Shown piece by piece: positions 8,805 to 15,266 of a DNA stretch of 19,587 nucleotides; within the stretch, counting starts at the first letter, position 1, and each line of letters begins with the position of its first letter. The position numbers and the translations under genes are program-made. The notes under the pieces are model-generated. The model searched no databases and was not told the origin of the DNA. It saw only the letters and a list, made by a program, of their open reading frames with translations. The DNA is taken from NCBI GenBank assembly GCA_012271065.1, contig JAAXHE010000255.1:10082-29668 (forward strand). Reading direction: 5' to 3'. The DNA comes from Candidatus Latescibacterota bacterium (GTDB taxonomy: Bacteria; Latescibacterota; UBA2968; GCA-2709665).

Positions 8805-9012
8805 CCCGCTCTTTTGTAGTCTCGTAGTTTCGTCTATTCGTAATTTTGCTCTTTCGTAGTCTCTTCTATTCGTAGTTTCGTTTCTTCGTAGTTTCGTTTC
8901 TTCGTAGTTTCGTCTATTCGTAGTCTCGCTCTTTCGTAGTTTCGTCGATTCGTAGTTTCGTTCATTCGTAGTCTCGCTCTTTCGTTTATTCGTCTTTTCG
9001 TTTCTTCGTAAA
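8805..9012 (+). repeat. 8-bp tandem array (about 26 TTCGTAGT-like octamers) leading into prfB
   Basis: From 8805 to 9012 the sequence parses without any insertion into 26 consecutive octamers of the form YTCGTNNN. TTCGTAGT recurs exactly at 8853, 8869, 8885, 8901, 8917, 8933, 8949 and 8965, which is every 16 nt. It alternates with variable partners: TTCGTTTC, TTCGTCTA, CTCGCTCT, TTCGTCGA and TTCGTTCA. The structure is therefore an 8-bp unit with a 16-bp higher-order period. The first units and the last four are more degenerate. The last unit (TTCGTAAA, 9005-9012) runs into the AAGGAG that serves prfB. Confidence 0.93.
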
Positions 9013-9025
9013 GGAGTTGACGTAT

Positions 9026-10142
9026 ATGGCAGTCGATATGCAATTTACCGATCTGAAATCCGGATTGGCGGCGTGCCGCGGCCGGCTGGACAATCTCCGG
9101 AGGTATCTTTGACCTGGGATCCCGGGAGACCCGCATCGCCGAACTGCAGGGGTTGATGGAGCGTCCCGGATTCTGGGACGACAGGGAGCGGGCCAGGCAG
9201 GTCATCGATGAATTGAACGGCCATAAGGACTGGGTAACCGGTTGGCGGGACCTGGACGAGCGCCTTTTGGAACTCGAGGAGTTGCACGAACTTGCCAGGG
9301 AAGAGCAGGACGACGAGACCCTGCGGGATCTGCAGCGGGAACAGAGGGCGCTGGGCCGGTCGCTCGAGGAGCTCGAATTCCGGCACATGATGGGCGATAA
9401 GGAAGATCGCCTCAATGCCATTCTGACGATTCATCCCGGCGCGGGCGGTACGGAATCTGCCGACTGGGCGCAGATGATGATGAGGATGTACACGCGATGG
9501 GCCGAACGCCGCGGGTTCCAGGCGGACGTACTGGACCTGCTCCCAGGTGAGACGGCGGGTATCAAGAGCGTGGCGATTGAAATGAAGGGAGATTACGCGT
9601 ACGGTTACCTCAAGTCCGAAATGGGCGTGCATCGGCTGGTGCGGCTGTCTCCTTTCGATTCCGGGAGCAGGCGTCACACGTCGTTCGCTTCGGTTTCGGT
9701 GTACCCCGAAGCGGAGGGCGACATCGAGGTGGAGATCCAGCCGGAGGATATACGCGTGGATACCTACCGGTCGAGTGGTGCGGGCGGACAGCATGTGAAC
9801 AAGACCGACTCGGCTGTGCGGATTACGCACCATCCCACGGGCATCGTGGTTCAGTGTCAGAACGAACGATCACAGCACAAGAATCGAAACTCGGCGATGA
9901 AGATTCTCAAAGCCAGGCTGTACCAGCTCTACAAGGAAGAGGAAGAGAAAGCCCGCGCGAAGATCGAAAAAGACAAGAAGAAGATCGAGTTCGGCAGCCA
10001 GGTCCGCAACTACGTGCTCCATCCCTATCAGCTCGTCAAAGACCTTCGGACCGAGTACGAGACGTCCGGTGTTCAGGACGTGATGGACGGGGACCTGGAC
10101 GGATTCATGCGGGCCTTTCTGGAGCGGAAAGGGGAGGCCTAA
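9026..10142 (+). CDS. prfB: Peptide chain release factor 2 (programmed +1 frameshift)
   Basis: RF2 terminates translation at UGA and UAA. The gene is split. Codons from the ATG at 9026 (AAGGAG 9 nt upstream) encode 28 residues ending LRRYL, then meet an in-frame TGA at 9110-9112. A +1 shift continues from GAC at 9111 as DLGSRETRIAELQGLM and onward to TAA at 10140-10142. The full product is 371 residues, against about 365 in E. coli. The stop-codon-reading SPF tripeptide is at 208-210. The catalytic GGQ, in SSGAGGQHVNKTDSAVR, is at 253-255. The N-terminal coiled coil is rich in Glu, Leu and Arg. Callers that ignore the shift would start the gene internally, near 9153. lysS follows 119 nt later behind its own promoter. 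The leader is occupied by the octamer array. Confidence 0.96.
9099..9113 (+). promoter_or_regulatory. RF2 autoregulatory +1 frameshift site
   Basis: The order is GGAGG (9099-9103), TAT, the slippery CTT (9107-9109), the TGA stop (9110-9112) and C. This reproduces the known RF2 recoding signal: an internal Shine-Dalgarno-like element 3 nt before CUU-UGA-C. Low RF2 slows UGA termination and favours slipping of the peptidyl-tRNA from CUU to UUU, which restores RF2 synthesis. All elements are intact. Confidence 0.95.
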
Positions 10143-10159
10143 CCGCTGGGGCAAAGGGC

Positions 10160-10188
10160 TTGACTTCACTTTTCGTATTGATTATACT
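10160..10188 (+). promoter_or_regulatory. Sigma70-type promoter upstream of lysS
   Basis: TTGACT (10160-10165) and TATACT (10183-10188) are separated by 17 nt, each one base from consensus. They lie in an unusually AT-rich patch of an otherwise GC-rich window. The predicted transcript start is near 10195, giving a leader of roughly 65 nt before the lysS start at 10262. It probably drives lysS and lolD and may extend to clpC, the next clear terminator being at 15070. Confidence 0.75.
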
Positions 10189-10261
10189 ATTTTTATTGTA
10201 TAACCCGGCCGCTGGCGGTAAATGATCAACCTGTTATTTTTCCGTTTGGGGAGGATTCCGT

Positions 10262-11806
10262 TTGGCTCAGGAAGGGGCGTCTTCCGCCCCGGAATCGCAA
10301 CTGGTTGCCCAGCGACTTCAGAAGCTGGACTCGATTCGGGAAATGGGCGTGGAGCCGTTTCCCTATCGGTACGAAGTCACCCATCGTTCCGGGGAAATCA
10401 GGGAGACGTTTCAGACGCTCGAGGCGGAAGGGCGGGAAGTGTCGGTGGCGGGGCGACTCATGGCCAGAAGGGACCACGGCAAGTCCGCCTTTGCAGACCT
10501 TCTGGATGAGACGGGCCGGATTCAGATCTACGTCAGACGGGATGCGGTGGGTGAAAAGGCATTCGATCTTTGGAAATTGCTTGACATTGGAGATTTCGTC
10601 GGGATCGGCGGCCAGGTATTCCGGACCCGTACGGGCGAGATGACTGTGAAGGCGAACGCCCTGGAAATGCTTTCCAAGGCCGTCCGGCCGCTGCCGGTAC
10701 CCAAGGAAGAGGTTAAAGACGGACAGCGGGTTGTCCACGATGCCTTTGCCGACCCCGAACTGCGATACCGGCGCCGATACCTTGACCTGACGCTGAATCC
10801 CGAAGTGAAGGACGTATTTCGCAAGCGGACGGCGACCTTTACCGCCATTCGCGATTTTTTTGACGCTCGCGGGTTCCTGGAGGCCGACACGCCGGTGTTG
10901 CAGCCGCTCTATGGCGGCGCCTCCGCCCGCCCCTTTACGACTCATCACAACGCGCTGGATATGAAGCTCTATCTGCGGATCTCGAATGAGCTCTATCTGA
11001 AGCGACTTATCGTGGGCGGATTCGAAAGGGTTTACGAATTCAGCCGGGATTTTCGAAACGAAGGAATCGACCGCACCCACAATCCCGAATTCACCATGCT
11101 GGAGGCCTATCAGGCATACGCCGACTATACCGACATGATGGAGCTGACCGAGTCGCTGTTCGCTTCGGTCGCCGAATCGGTTACGGGGGCCAGCACGGTT
11201 GTCTATCAGGGGGCGAAGATCGATCTTGGCCCGCCATGGCGGCGGATGACCCTTCTGGACGCCATCAGGGCGTACGGCGGCTTCGACGTCGCCGGTGCTT
11301 CCGTGGAGGAATTGAAAGAAATCTGCGGGGAACTGGATCTCGAGGTGGATAGCGGTGCGCGGCGCGGGCATCTGATGGATGAGATATTCGAGGCGGTCGT
11401 TCAGCCCAACCTGATACAACCCACGTTCATAACGGATTATCCCGTGGAGATGTCGCCGCTGGCCAAGCGGCACAGGGAAAACCCGGAACTCACGGAACGG
11501 TTCGAGCCGTTCATCTGCGGCTGGGAAGCGGCCAACGCGTTTTCCGAACTCAACGACCCCATAGACCAGCGGAAACGCTTCGAACACCAGGCCTCCCTGA
11601 GGGAGAGCGGGGATGAAGAAGCGCAGGTTCTCGACGCCGATTTCCTGCGGGCTATGGAGTATGGCATGCCGCCTACGGGCGGGATGGGTTTTGGCGTGGA
11701 CAGGCTCGTGATGCTCTTGACCGACGCACGTTCGATCCGGGACGTCATTCTCTTTCCGCATATGCGGCCCGAGGAGGGCCGACTGGAGACAGCGGGCGAT
11801 GGGTAG
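10262..11806 (+). CDS. lysS: Lysine--tRNA ligase (class II)
   Basis: LysS charges tRNA-Lys in the cytoplasm. The product is 514 residues, as expected for class II LysRS. An N-terminal OB-fold anticodon-binding domain (about 62-135; VAGRLMARRDHGKSAFADL) precedes the class II core. Motif 1 lies around RYLDLTLNPE (172-181) and the following helix. Motif 2 is within 254-281 (FERVYEFSRDFRNEGIDRTH, then NPEFTMLE). Motif 3 is GFGVDRLVM at 476-484. The start is TTG at 10262, supported by a strong GGGGAGG 7 nt upstream. The stop overlaps the lolD start by 8 nt, so lolD is probably translationally coupled. A clear promoter lies 74 nt upstream of the start codon. Confidence 0.97.
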   Translation: MAQEGASSAPESQLVAQRLQKLDSIREMGVEPFPYRYEVTHRSGEIRETFQTLEAEGREVSVAGRLMARRDHGKSAFADLLDETGRIQIYVRRDAVGEKAFDLWKLLDIGDFVGIGGQVFRTRTGEMTVKANALEMLSKAVRPLPVPKEEVKDGQRVVHDAFADPELRYRRRYLDLTLNPEVKDVFRKRTATFTAIRDFFDARGFLEADTPVLQPLYGGASARPFTTHHNALDMKLYLRISNELYLKRLIVGGFERVYEFSRDFRNEGIDRTHNPEFTMLEAYQAYADYTDMMELTESLFASVAESVTGASTVVYQGAKIDLGPPWRRMTLLDAIRAYGGFDVAGASVEELKEICGELDLEVDSGARRGHLMDEIFEAVVQPNLIQPTFITDYPVEMSPLAKRHRENPELTERFEPFICGWEAANAFSELNDPIDQRKRFEHQASLRESGDEEAQVLDADFLRAMEYGMPPTGGMGFGVDRLVMLLTDARSIRDVILFPHMRPEEGRLETAGDG

Positions 11807-12479
11807 CCTGCTGGAGGCTGCGGATCTGGTCAAGCGGTACCGCGTCGGCCGTTCCGAGATACAGGTACTCAGGGGCGTCTCCCTCTCCGTTGCGCATGGC
11901 GAGGTGATCGCGGTTGTCGGCCCTTCCGGTGTCGGTAAGAGTACCTTGTTACACATACTGGGCGGGCTGGATCGCCCAACCGGCGGAACGGTTCGTGTCG
12001 ACGGCAACGATGTCTTCGCGCTTTCGGATACGGAGCGGGCGCGGTTCCGAAACGAATCCGTGGGTTTTGTCTTTCAGTTTCACCATTTGCTGAACGACTT
12101 TACCGCGGAAGAAAACGTGATGCTGCCCCTGATGATTCAAGGGCGTCCGGTCACCGAAGCGCGGGCGGCGGCCGAGGAACTGCTGGATGCCGTTGGGCTC
12201 TCCGGGCGCCGCGTTCATCTGCCTTCGGAACTGTCGGGCGGAGAGTCTCAGCGCGTGGCCGTGGCCCGGGCGCTTGTGGGGCGGCCGAAGCTGGTTCTGG
12301 CGGACGAGCCTTCCGGCAATCTGGACGCGGAACACAGCGGGGAGTTGCACGATCTGATCTGGCGGCTTGCTGGCAGTCTGAAACAGACCTTTGTCATCGC
12401 CACGCACGACCAGAAGCTGGCCGCAAGAGCGGATCGGATTATCAGGATGGAAGACGGAAGTATCGTTCACGACGACTGA
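11799..12479 (+). CDS. lolD: Lipoprotein-releasing ABC transporter ATPase LolD
   Basis: LolD is the ATPase that powers extraction of lipoproteins from the inner membrane by the LolC/E permease for hand-over to LolA. The 226-residue protein is a single ABC domain. Walker A GPSGVGKST is at 41-49. The Q-loop context FQFHHLLNDFTAEENV is characteristic of LolD rather than of FtsE or MacB. The signature is LSGGESQRVAVARAL, with Walker B LVLADEPSGNLD and an H-loop in ATHDQ. The gene overlaps the lysS stop by 8 nt, with GGAG about 10 nt before its ATG. No permease gene lies on either side, although LolC/E is normally adjacent. A general MacB/FtsE-like ATPase is the alternative, but the Q-loop context favours LolD. 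Confidence 0.9.
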   Translation: MGSLLEAADLVKRYRVGRSEIQVLRGVSLSVAHGEVIAVVGPSGVGKSTLLHILGGLDRPTGGTVRVDGNDVFALSDTERARFRNESVGFVFQFHHLLNDFTAEENVMLPLMIQGRPVTEARAAAEELLDAVGLSGRRVHLPSELSGGESQRVAVARALVGRPKLVLADEPSGNLDAEHSGELHDLIWRLAGSLKQTFVIATHDQKLAARADRIIRMEDGSIVHDD

Positions 12480-12549
12480 TACCCGGCCTCGCGGGCAGTT
12501 GAGAGGTGGCTTACGGGCCAGGCAAGAGGGTCCAGAGGAGACGAATCCC

Positions 12550-15018
12550 ATGAATAGCAGGTTCTCGGATCGGGTAAAGCGGGTAATGCGGCTCGTCCGC
12601 GAGGAGGCGGCCCGGCTGGGCAATAACCATATCAGCAGCGAGCACCTCCTGCTCGGCATTATCCGGGAGGGTAAGGGTTCCGCTGTAAACGTGATGTTGA
12701 ATCTGGGATTGAACCTGGACAAGATCAAACAGTCGATCGATGACTACGTCGCGTATTCGGGCGGGTCAATGACGATGGGGGACGTCCCCTTCACGCCGCG
12801 GGCGAAACAGATTCTCGAAATAGCGGCCGCCGAAGCCAAAGAGATGAAGAGCCAATCTGTCCGGACGTGCCATCTGCTGGTCGCGCTGGTGAAGGACAAG
12901 GAGACCATTGCCGCGCAGATTCTAGTGGGATTCGGCGTCGACTACAAGACCGTGAAGGAGGAGGTGATTGCTGTTTTGCAAGGGAAACCGACGGGTAGAC
13001 GGGAAAAGAAGAAGAGCAAGACTCCCTATCTGGACCACTTCGGACGCGACCTGACCGAACTGGCGCGCGAGGGCAAGCTGGATCCGGTCATTGGAAGGGA
13101 GCGGGAGATCGAACGGGTGTCCCAGGTGCTCAGCCGGCGGAAGAAGAACAACCCGGTACTGATCGGCGAACCCGGGGTGGGGAAAACGGCGATCGTCGAA
13201 GGACTTGCCCAGCGGATCGTGGAGCGGCGGGTGCCGCAGCTGCTGGCGGACAAGCGCATGGTTACGCTGGATATGGGCGGCATGGTCGCGGGCACGAAAT
13301 ACCGCGGACAGTTCGAGGAGCGCATCAAGGCGGTCATGAACGAACTCCAGCAGAGCCAGGACGTCATCATCTTCATCGACGAGTTGCACACGATCGTAGG
13401 CGCCGGAAGCGCCGAGGGAACGCTTGACGCCTCAAATATGTTCAAGCCGGCGTTCTCGAGAGGCGAACTTCAGTGCATAGGCGCGACGACGCTCGACGAA
13501 TACCGCAAATACATCGAAAAGGACGGCGCGCTGGAACGGCGCTTTCAGACCATACTGGTCGATTCGCCGTCGGTCGACGACGCAATCGATATCCTGCAAG
13601 GGTTGAAGGAGAGATTCGAAGCCCACCATCTGGTCACCTATACGGAGGACGCCGTTGTGAGCGCCGTCCGCATGGCCGACAGGTATATCAGCGACCGTCA
13701 TCTTCCCGACAAGGCAATAGACGTGATCGACGAAACGGGTTCCCGCGTACGACTGGGCCGGTTGAATCCGCCTGAGGAAATCAAGACGCTCGAACTCGAA
13801 ATTGAAGACATCACGCGGCAGAAGAATGCGGCCGCAAACAGTCAACAGTTCGAAGAAGCGGCCAAACTCAGAGACCAGGAGCGGAAGCTGAAGGAACAGG
13901 TCGACGAAATGCGTCAGGAGTGGGAGCAGAAGGTCCGTGACGAGGTGGTGGAGGTGACCGAGCAGGATATCGCGGAAGTGATTTCCAGTATGACGGGCAT
14001 TCCCGCGTTCCGGCTGGCGCAGGAGGAATCGGAGAAGCTGCTTCGCATGGGCGAGAAGGTGAAGAGCCGCGTGGTCGGTCAGGACGAGGCGGTTGATATC
14101 GTCTGCCGCTCCATACGCCGAACGCGGGCGGGATTGAAAGACCCGAATCGTCCCATCGGCACGTTTCTGTTTCTGGGACCCACCGGCGTGGGCAAGACCT
14201 ATCTCGCGCAGGCGCTGGCCAGGTACCTGTTCGACGACGAGGATGCGCTCATCACGGTGGACATGTCCGAGTACATGGAAAAGTTCGCGGTTTCCCGGCT
14301 TATCGGCGCGCCGCCCGGATACGTGGGGTACGACGAGGGCGGCCAGCTGACCGAAAAGGTGCGCAGAAAGCCCTACTCGGTGGTTCTGCTCGACGAGATT
14401 GAGAAAGCCCATCCGGACGTGTTCAATCTGCTCTTGCAGGTTCTGGATGAAGGGCGTCTGACCGACAGCTTCGGCCGGAAAGTCAATTTCAGGAATACCA
14501 TATTGATCATGACGTCCAATCTCGGCACGCGCGACCTGGCGAAGGCCGGAGGGCTCGGCTTTAACCGGTCCGACAAAAAGAGCATTCGTGAAAAAATGGT
14601 GGAGCGGGTCGAGGAGGAACTGAAGAAAACGTTCAATCCGGAGTTTTTGAACAGGCTCGACGAAACGGTGGTCTTCAATCCCCTCGAACGGAAAGAGATT
14701 ATCCGGATCGTGGATCTCGAAATTGCCGAGATATTCGATCGCCTCAAGGAGCGGGATATCGGAATCAGTCTCACGCCGGGCGCCAAGGCGCTTCTGGCGG
14801 AAAAGGGGTACGACCCCACCTACGGCGCGCGCCAGTTGAAGCGTACCATACAGAAGCTGGTTGAAGATCCAATGGCGGAGGAGATACTGCAGGGCAAATA
14901 CACCGCCGGGAGTGAAGTGCGCATCAGCAAGAAGGGTGACGGGCTCCATTTTGTGGATGCCAACGCGGTTGCCGCCGCCGCCGACCAGGAAGTGGTGGAC
15001 CGTGTTTCGGAGGAGTAA
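12550..15018 (+). CDS. clpC: ATP-dependent Clp protease ATP-binding subunit ClpC
   Basis: ClpC is a hexameric AAA+ unfoldase that feeds substrates to ClpP. The product is 822 residues from the ATG at 12550 (GAGGAG 9 nt upstream); the frame is open further upstream into lolD, but that extension does not resemble the family. A double Clp-N domain (about 1-145) comes first. AAA-1 has Walker A GEPGVGKT at 206-213. A UVR-type coiled segment begins [18 protein letters not shown] (433 onward) and marks ClpC as opposed to ClpB or ClpA. AAA-2 has Walker A GPTGVGKT at 543-550. An LGF tripeptide at 669-671 sits where the ClpP-binding loop (IGF/VGF) is expected. After the second Walker A it reads YLAQA instead of the common ELAKA. 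It lies 70 nt after lolD and ends before a hairpin terminator. No mcsA, mcsB or clpP is adjacent. Confidence 0.94.
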   Translation: MNSRFSDRVKRVMRLVREEAARLGNNHISSEHLLLGIIREGKGSAVNVMLNLGLNLDKIKQSIDDYVAYSGGSMTMGDVPFTPRAKQILEIAAAEAKEMKSQSVRTCHLLVALVKDKETIAAQILVGFGVDYKTVKEEVIAVLQGKPTGRREKKKSKTPYLDHFGRDLTELAREGKLDPVIGREREIERVSQVLSRRKKNNPVLIGEPGVGKTAIVEGLAQRIVERRVPQLLADKRMVTLDMGGMVAGTKYRGQFEERIKAVMNELQQSQDVIIFIDELHTIVGAGSAEGTLDASNMFKPAFSRGELQCIGATTLDEYRKYIEKDGALERRFQTILVDSPSVDDAIDILQGLKERFEAHHLVTYTEDAVVSAVRMADRYISDRHLPDKAIDVIDETGSRVRLGRLNPPEEIKTLELEIEDITRQKNAAANSQQFEEAAKLRDQERKLKEQVDEMRQEWEQKVRDEVVEVTEQDIAEVISSMTGIPAFRLAQEESEKLLRMGEKVKSRVVGQDEAVDIVCRSIRRTRAGLKDPNRPIGTFLFLGPTGVGKTYLAQALARYLFDDEDALITVDMSEYMEKFAVSRLIGAPPGYVGYDEGGQLTEKVRRKPYSVVLLDEIEKAHPDVFNLLLQVLDEGRLTDSFGRKVNFRNTILIMTSNLGTRDLAKAGGLGFNRSDKKSIREKMVERVEEELKKTFNPEFLNRLDETVVFNPLERKEIIRIVDLEIAEIFDRLKERDIGISLTPGAKALLAEKGYDPTYGARQLKRTIQKLVEDPMAEEILQGKYTAGSEVRISKKGDGLHFVDANAVAAAADQEVVDRVSEE

Positions 15019-15069
15019 AACAGCTGGTTGTGTCGGCGATTGCGCTCTTGTTTTACTGCCATCATGGTC

Positions 15070-15103
15070 AATTGGGTCCGGACGTACGGCCGGGCCCAAT
15101 TTT
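15070..15103 (+). terminator. Rho-independent terminator after clpC
   Basis: AATTGGGTCCGG (15070-15081) and CCGGGCCCAATT (15090-15101) form a 12-bp stem with one G-U pair and an 8-nt loop. The end of the stem and the next bases give a TTTT tract (15100-15103). It begins 52 nt after the clpC stop and separates the lysS-lolD-clpC group from bamA. Confidence 0.8.
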
Positions 15104-15189
15104 GCCGTACAGGCCCGACATATAGCAGGAACTTTTGTTGTGACGGAGCGTTTGTTCGATTGTGGCAATTGAATTCAGCCACGGATTCT

Positions 15190-15237
15190 TCTTTCTTATC
15201 GTAGTTTCGCAGCTTCGTAGTCTCGTAGTCTCGCTCT
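15190..15237 (+). repeat. Short 8-bp tandem array upstream of bamA
   Basis: The units are ATCGTAGT (15198), TTCGCAGC, TTCGTAGT (15214), CTCGTAGT and CTCGCTCT (15230), preceded by a degenerate TCTTTCTT. They lie in perfect 8-nt phase. The 16-mer TCGTAGTCTCGCTCTT (15223-15238) is identical to 8918-8933 and 8966-8981 in the prfB array. It ends about 15 nt before the GGAGG used by bamA. The rest of the 248-nt clpC-bamA gap holds the terminator and no convincing promoter. Confidence 0.85.
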
Positions 15238-15266
15238 TCAGACTGTTGTTGCGGAGGCGAAAGGCT

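Larger units (their letters stand above)
8142..9025. other. Gene-free, repeat-filled intergenic block between lolA and prfB
   Basis: This 884-nt stretch has no convincing gene. The short frames open here lack ribosome binding sites, and their translations are those of repeats: on the minus strand they read DSSTPLRMTC-like and NYEETKLR-like strings. From left to right it holds three reverse-orientation octamers, a degenerate 28-nt repeat, an inverted relative of that repeat, a second 28-nt copy, an isolated TTCGTAGT at 8741-8748, and a 208-nt octamer array. The array abuts the prfB ribosome binding site (AAGGAG, 9011-9016). I could not find a strong promoter for prfB here. The contrast with the tight packing of the rest of the window suggests accumulation of non-autonomous repeats. 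Confidence 0.8.

Noticed and set aside
8805..9012. Could the array be a CRISPR?
   Set aside because: Units are 8 bp with no unique spacers of 25-40 nt, and no cas genes are nearby.
8834..9421. 195-residue minus-strand frame with an 8-residue repeat (NYEETKLR-like) at its C-terminus
   Set aside because: It is antisense to prfB and to the octamer array. A period of 8 nt necessarily gives an 8-residue repeat in any frame. It has no ribosome binding site and no recognisable domain.
10226..12007. 593-residue minus-strand open frame opposite lysS and lolD
   Set aside because: It is a shadow of lysS, whose motifs and start signals are unmistakable. Long antisense frames are expected at this GC content, and the translation resembles no family.
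13432..15168. 578-residue minus-strand open frame opposite clpC
   Set aside because: It is the antisense shadow of clpC, with His/Leu/Arg-rich composition and no domain. It also crosses the clpC terminator.
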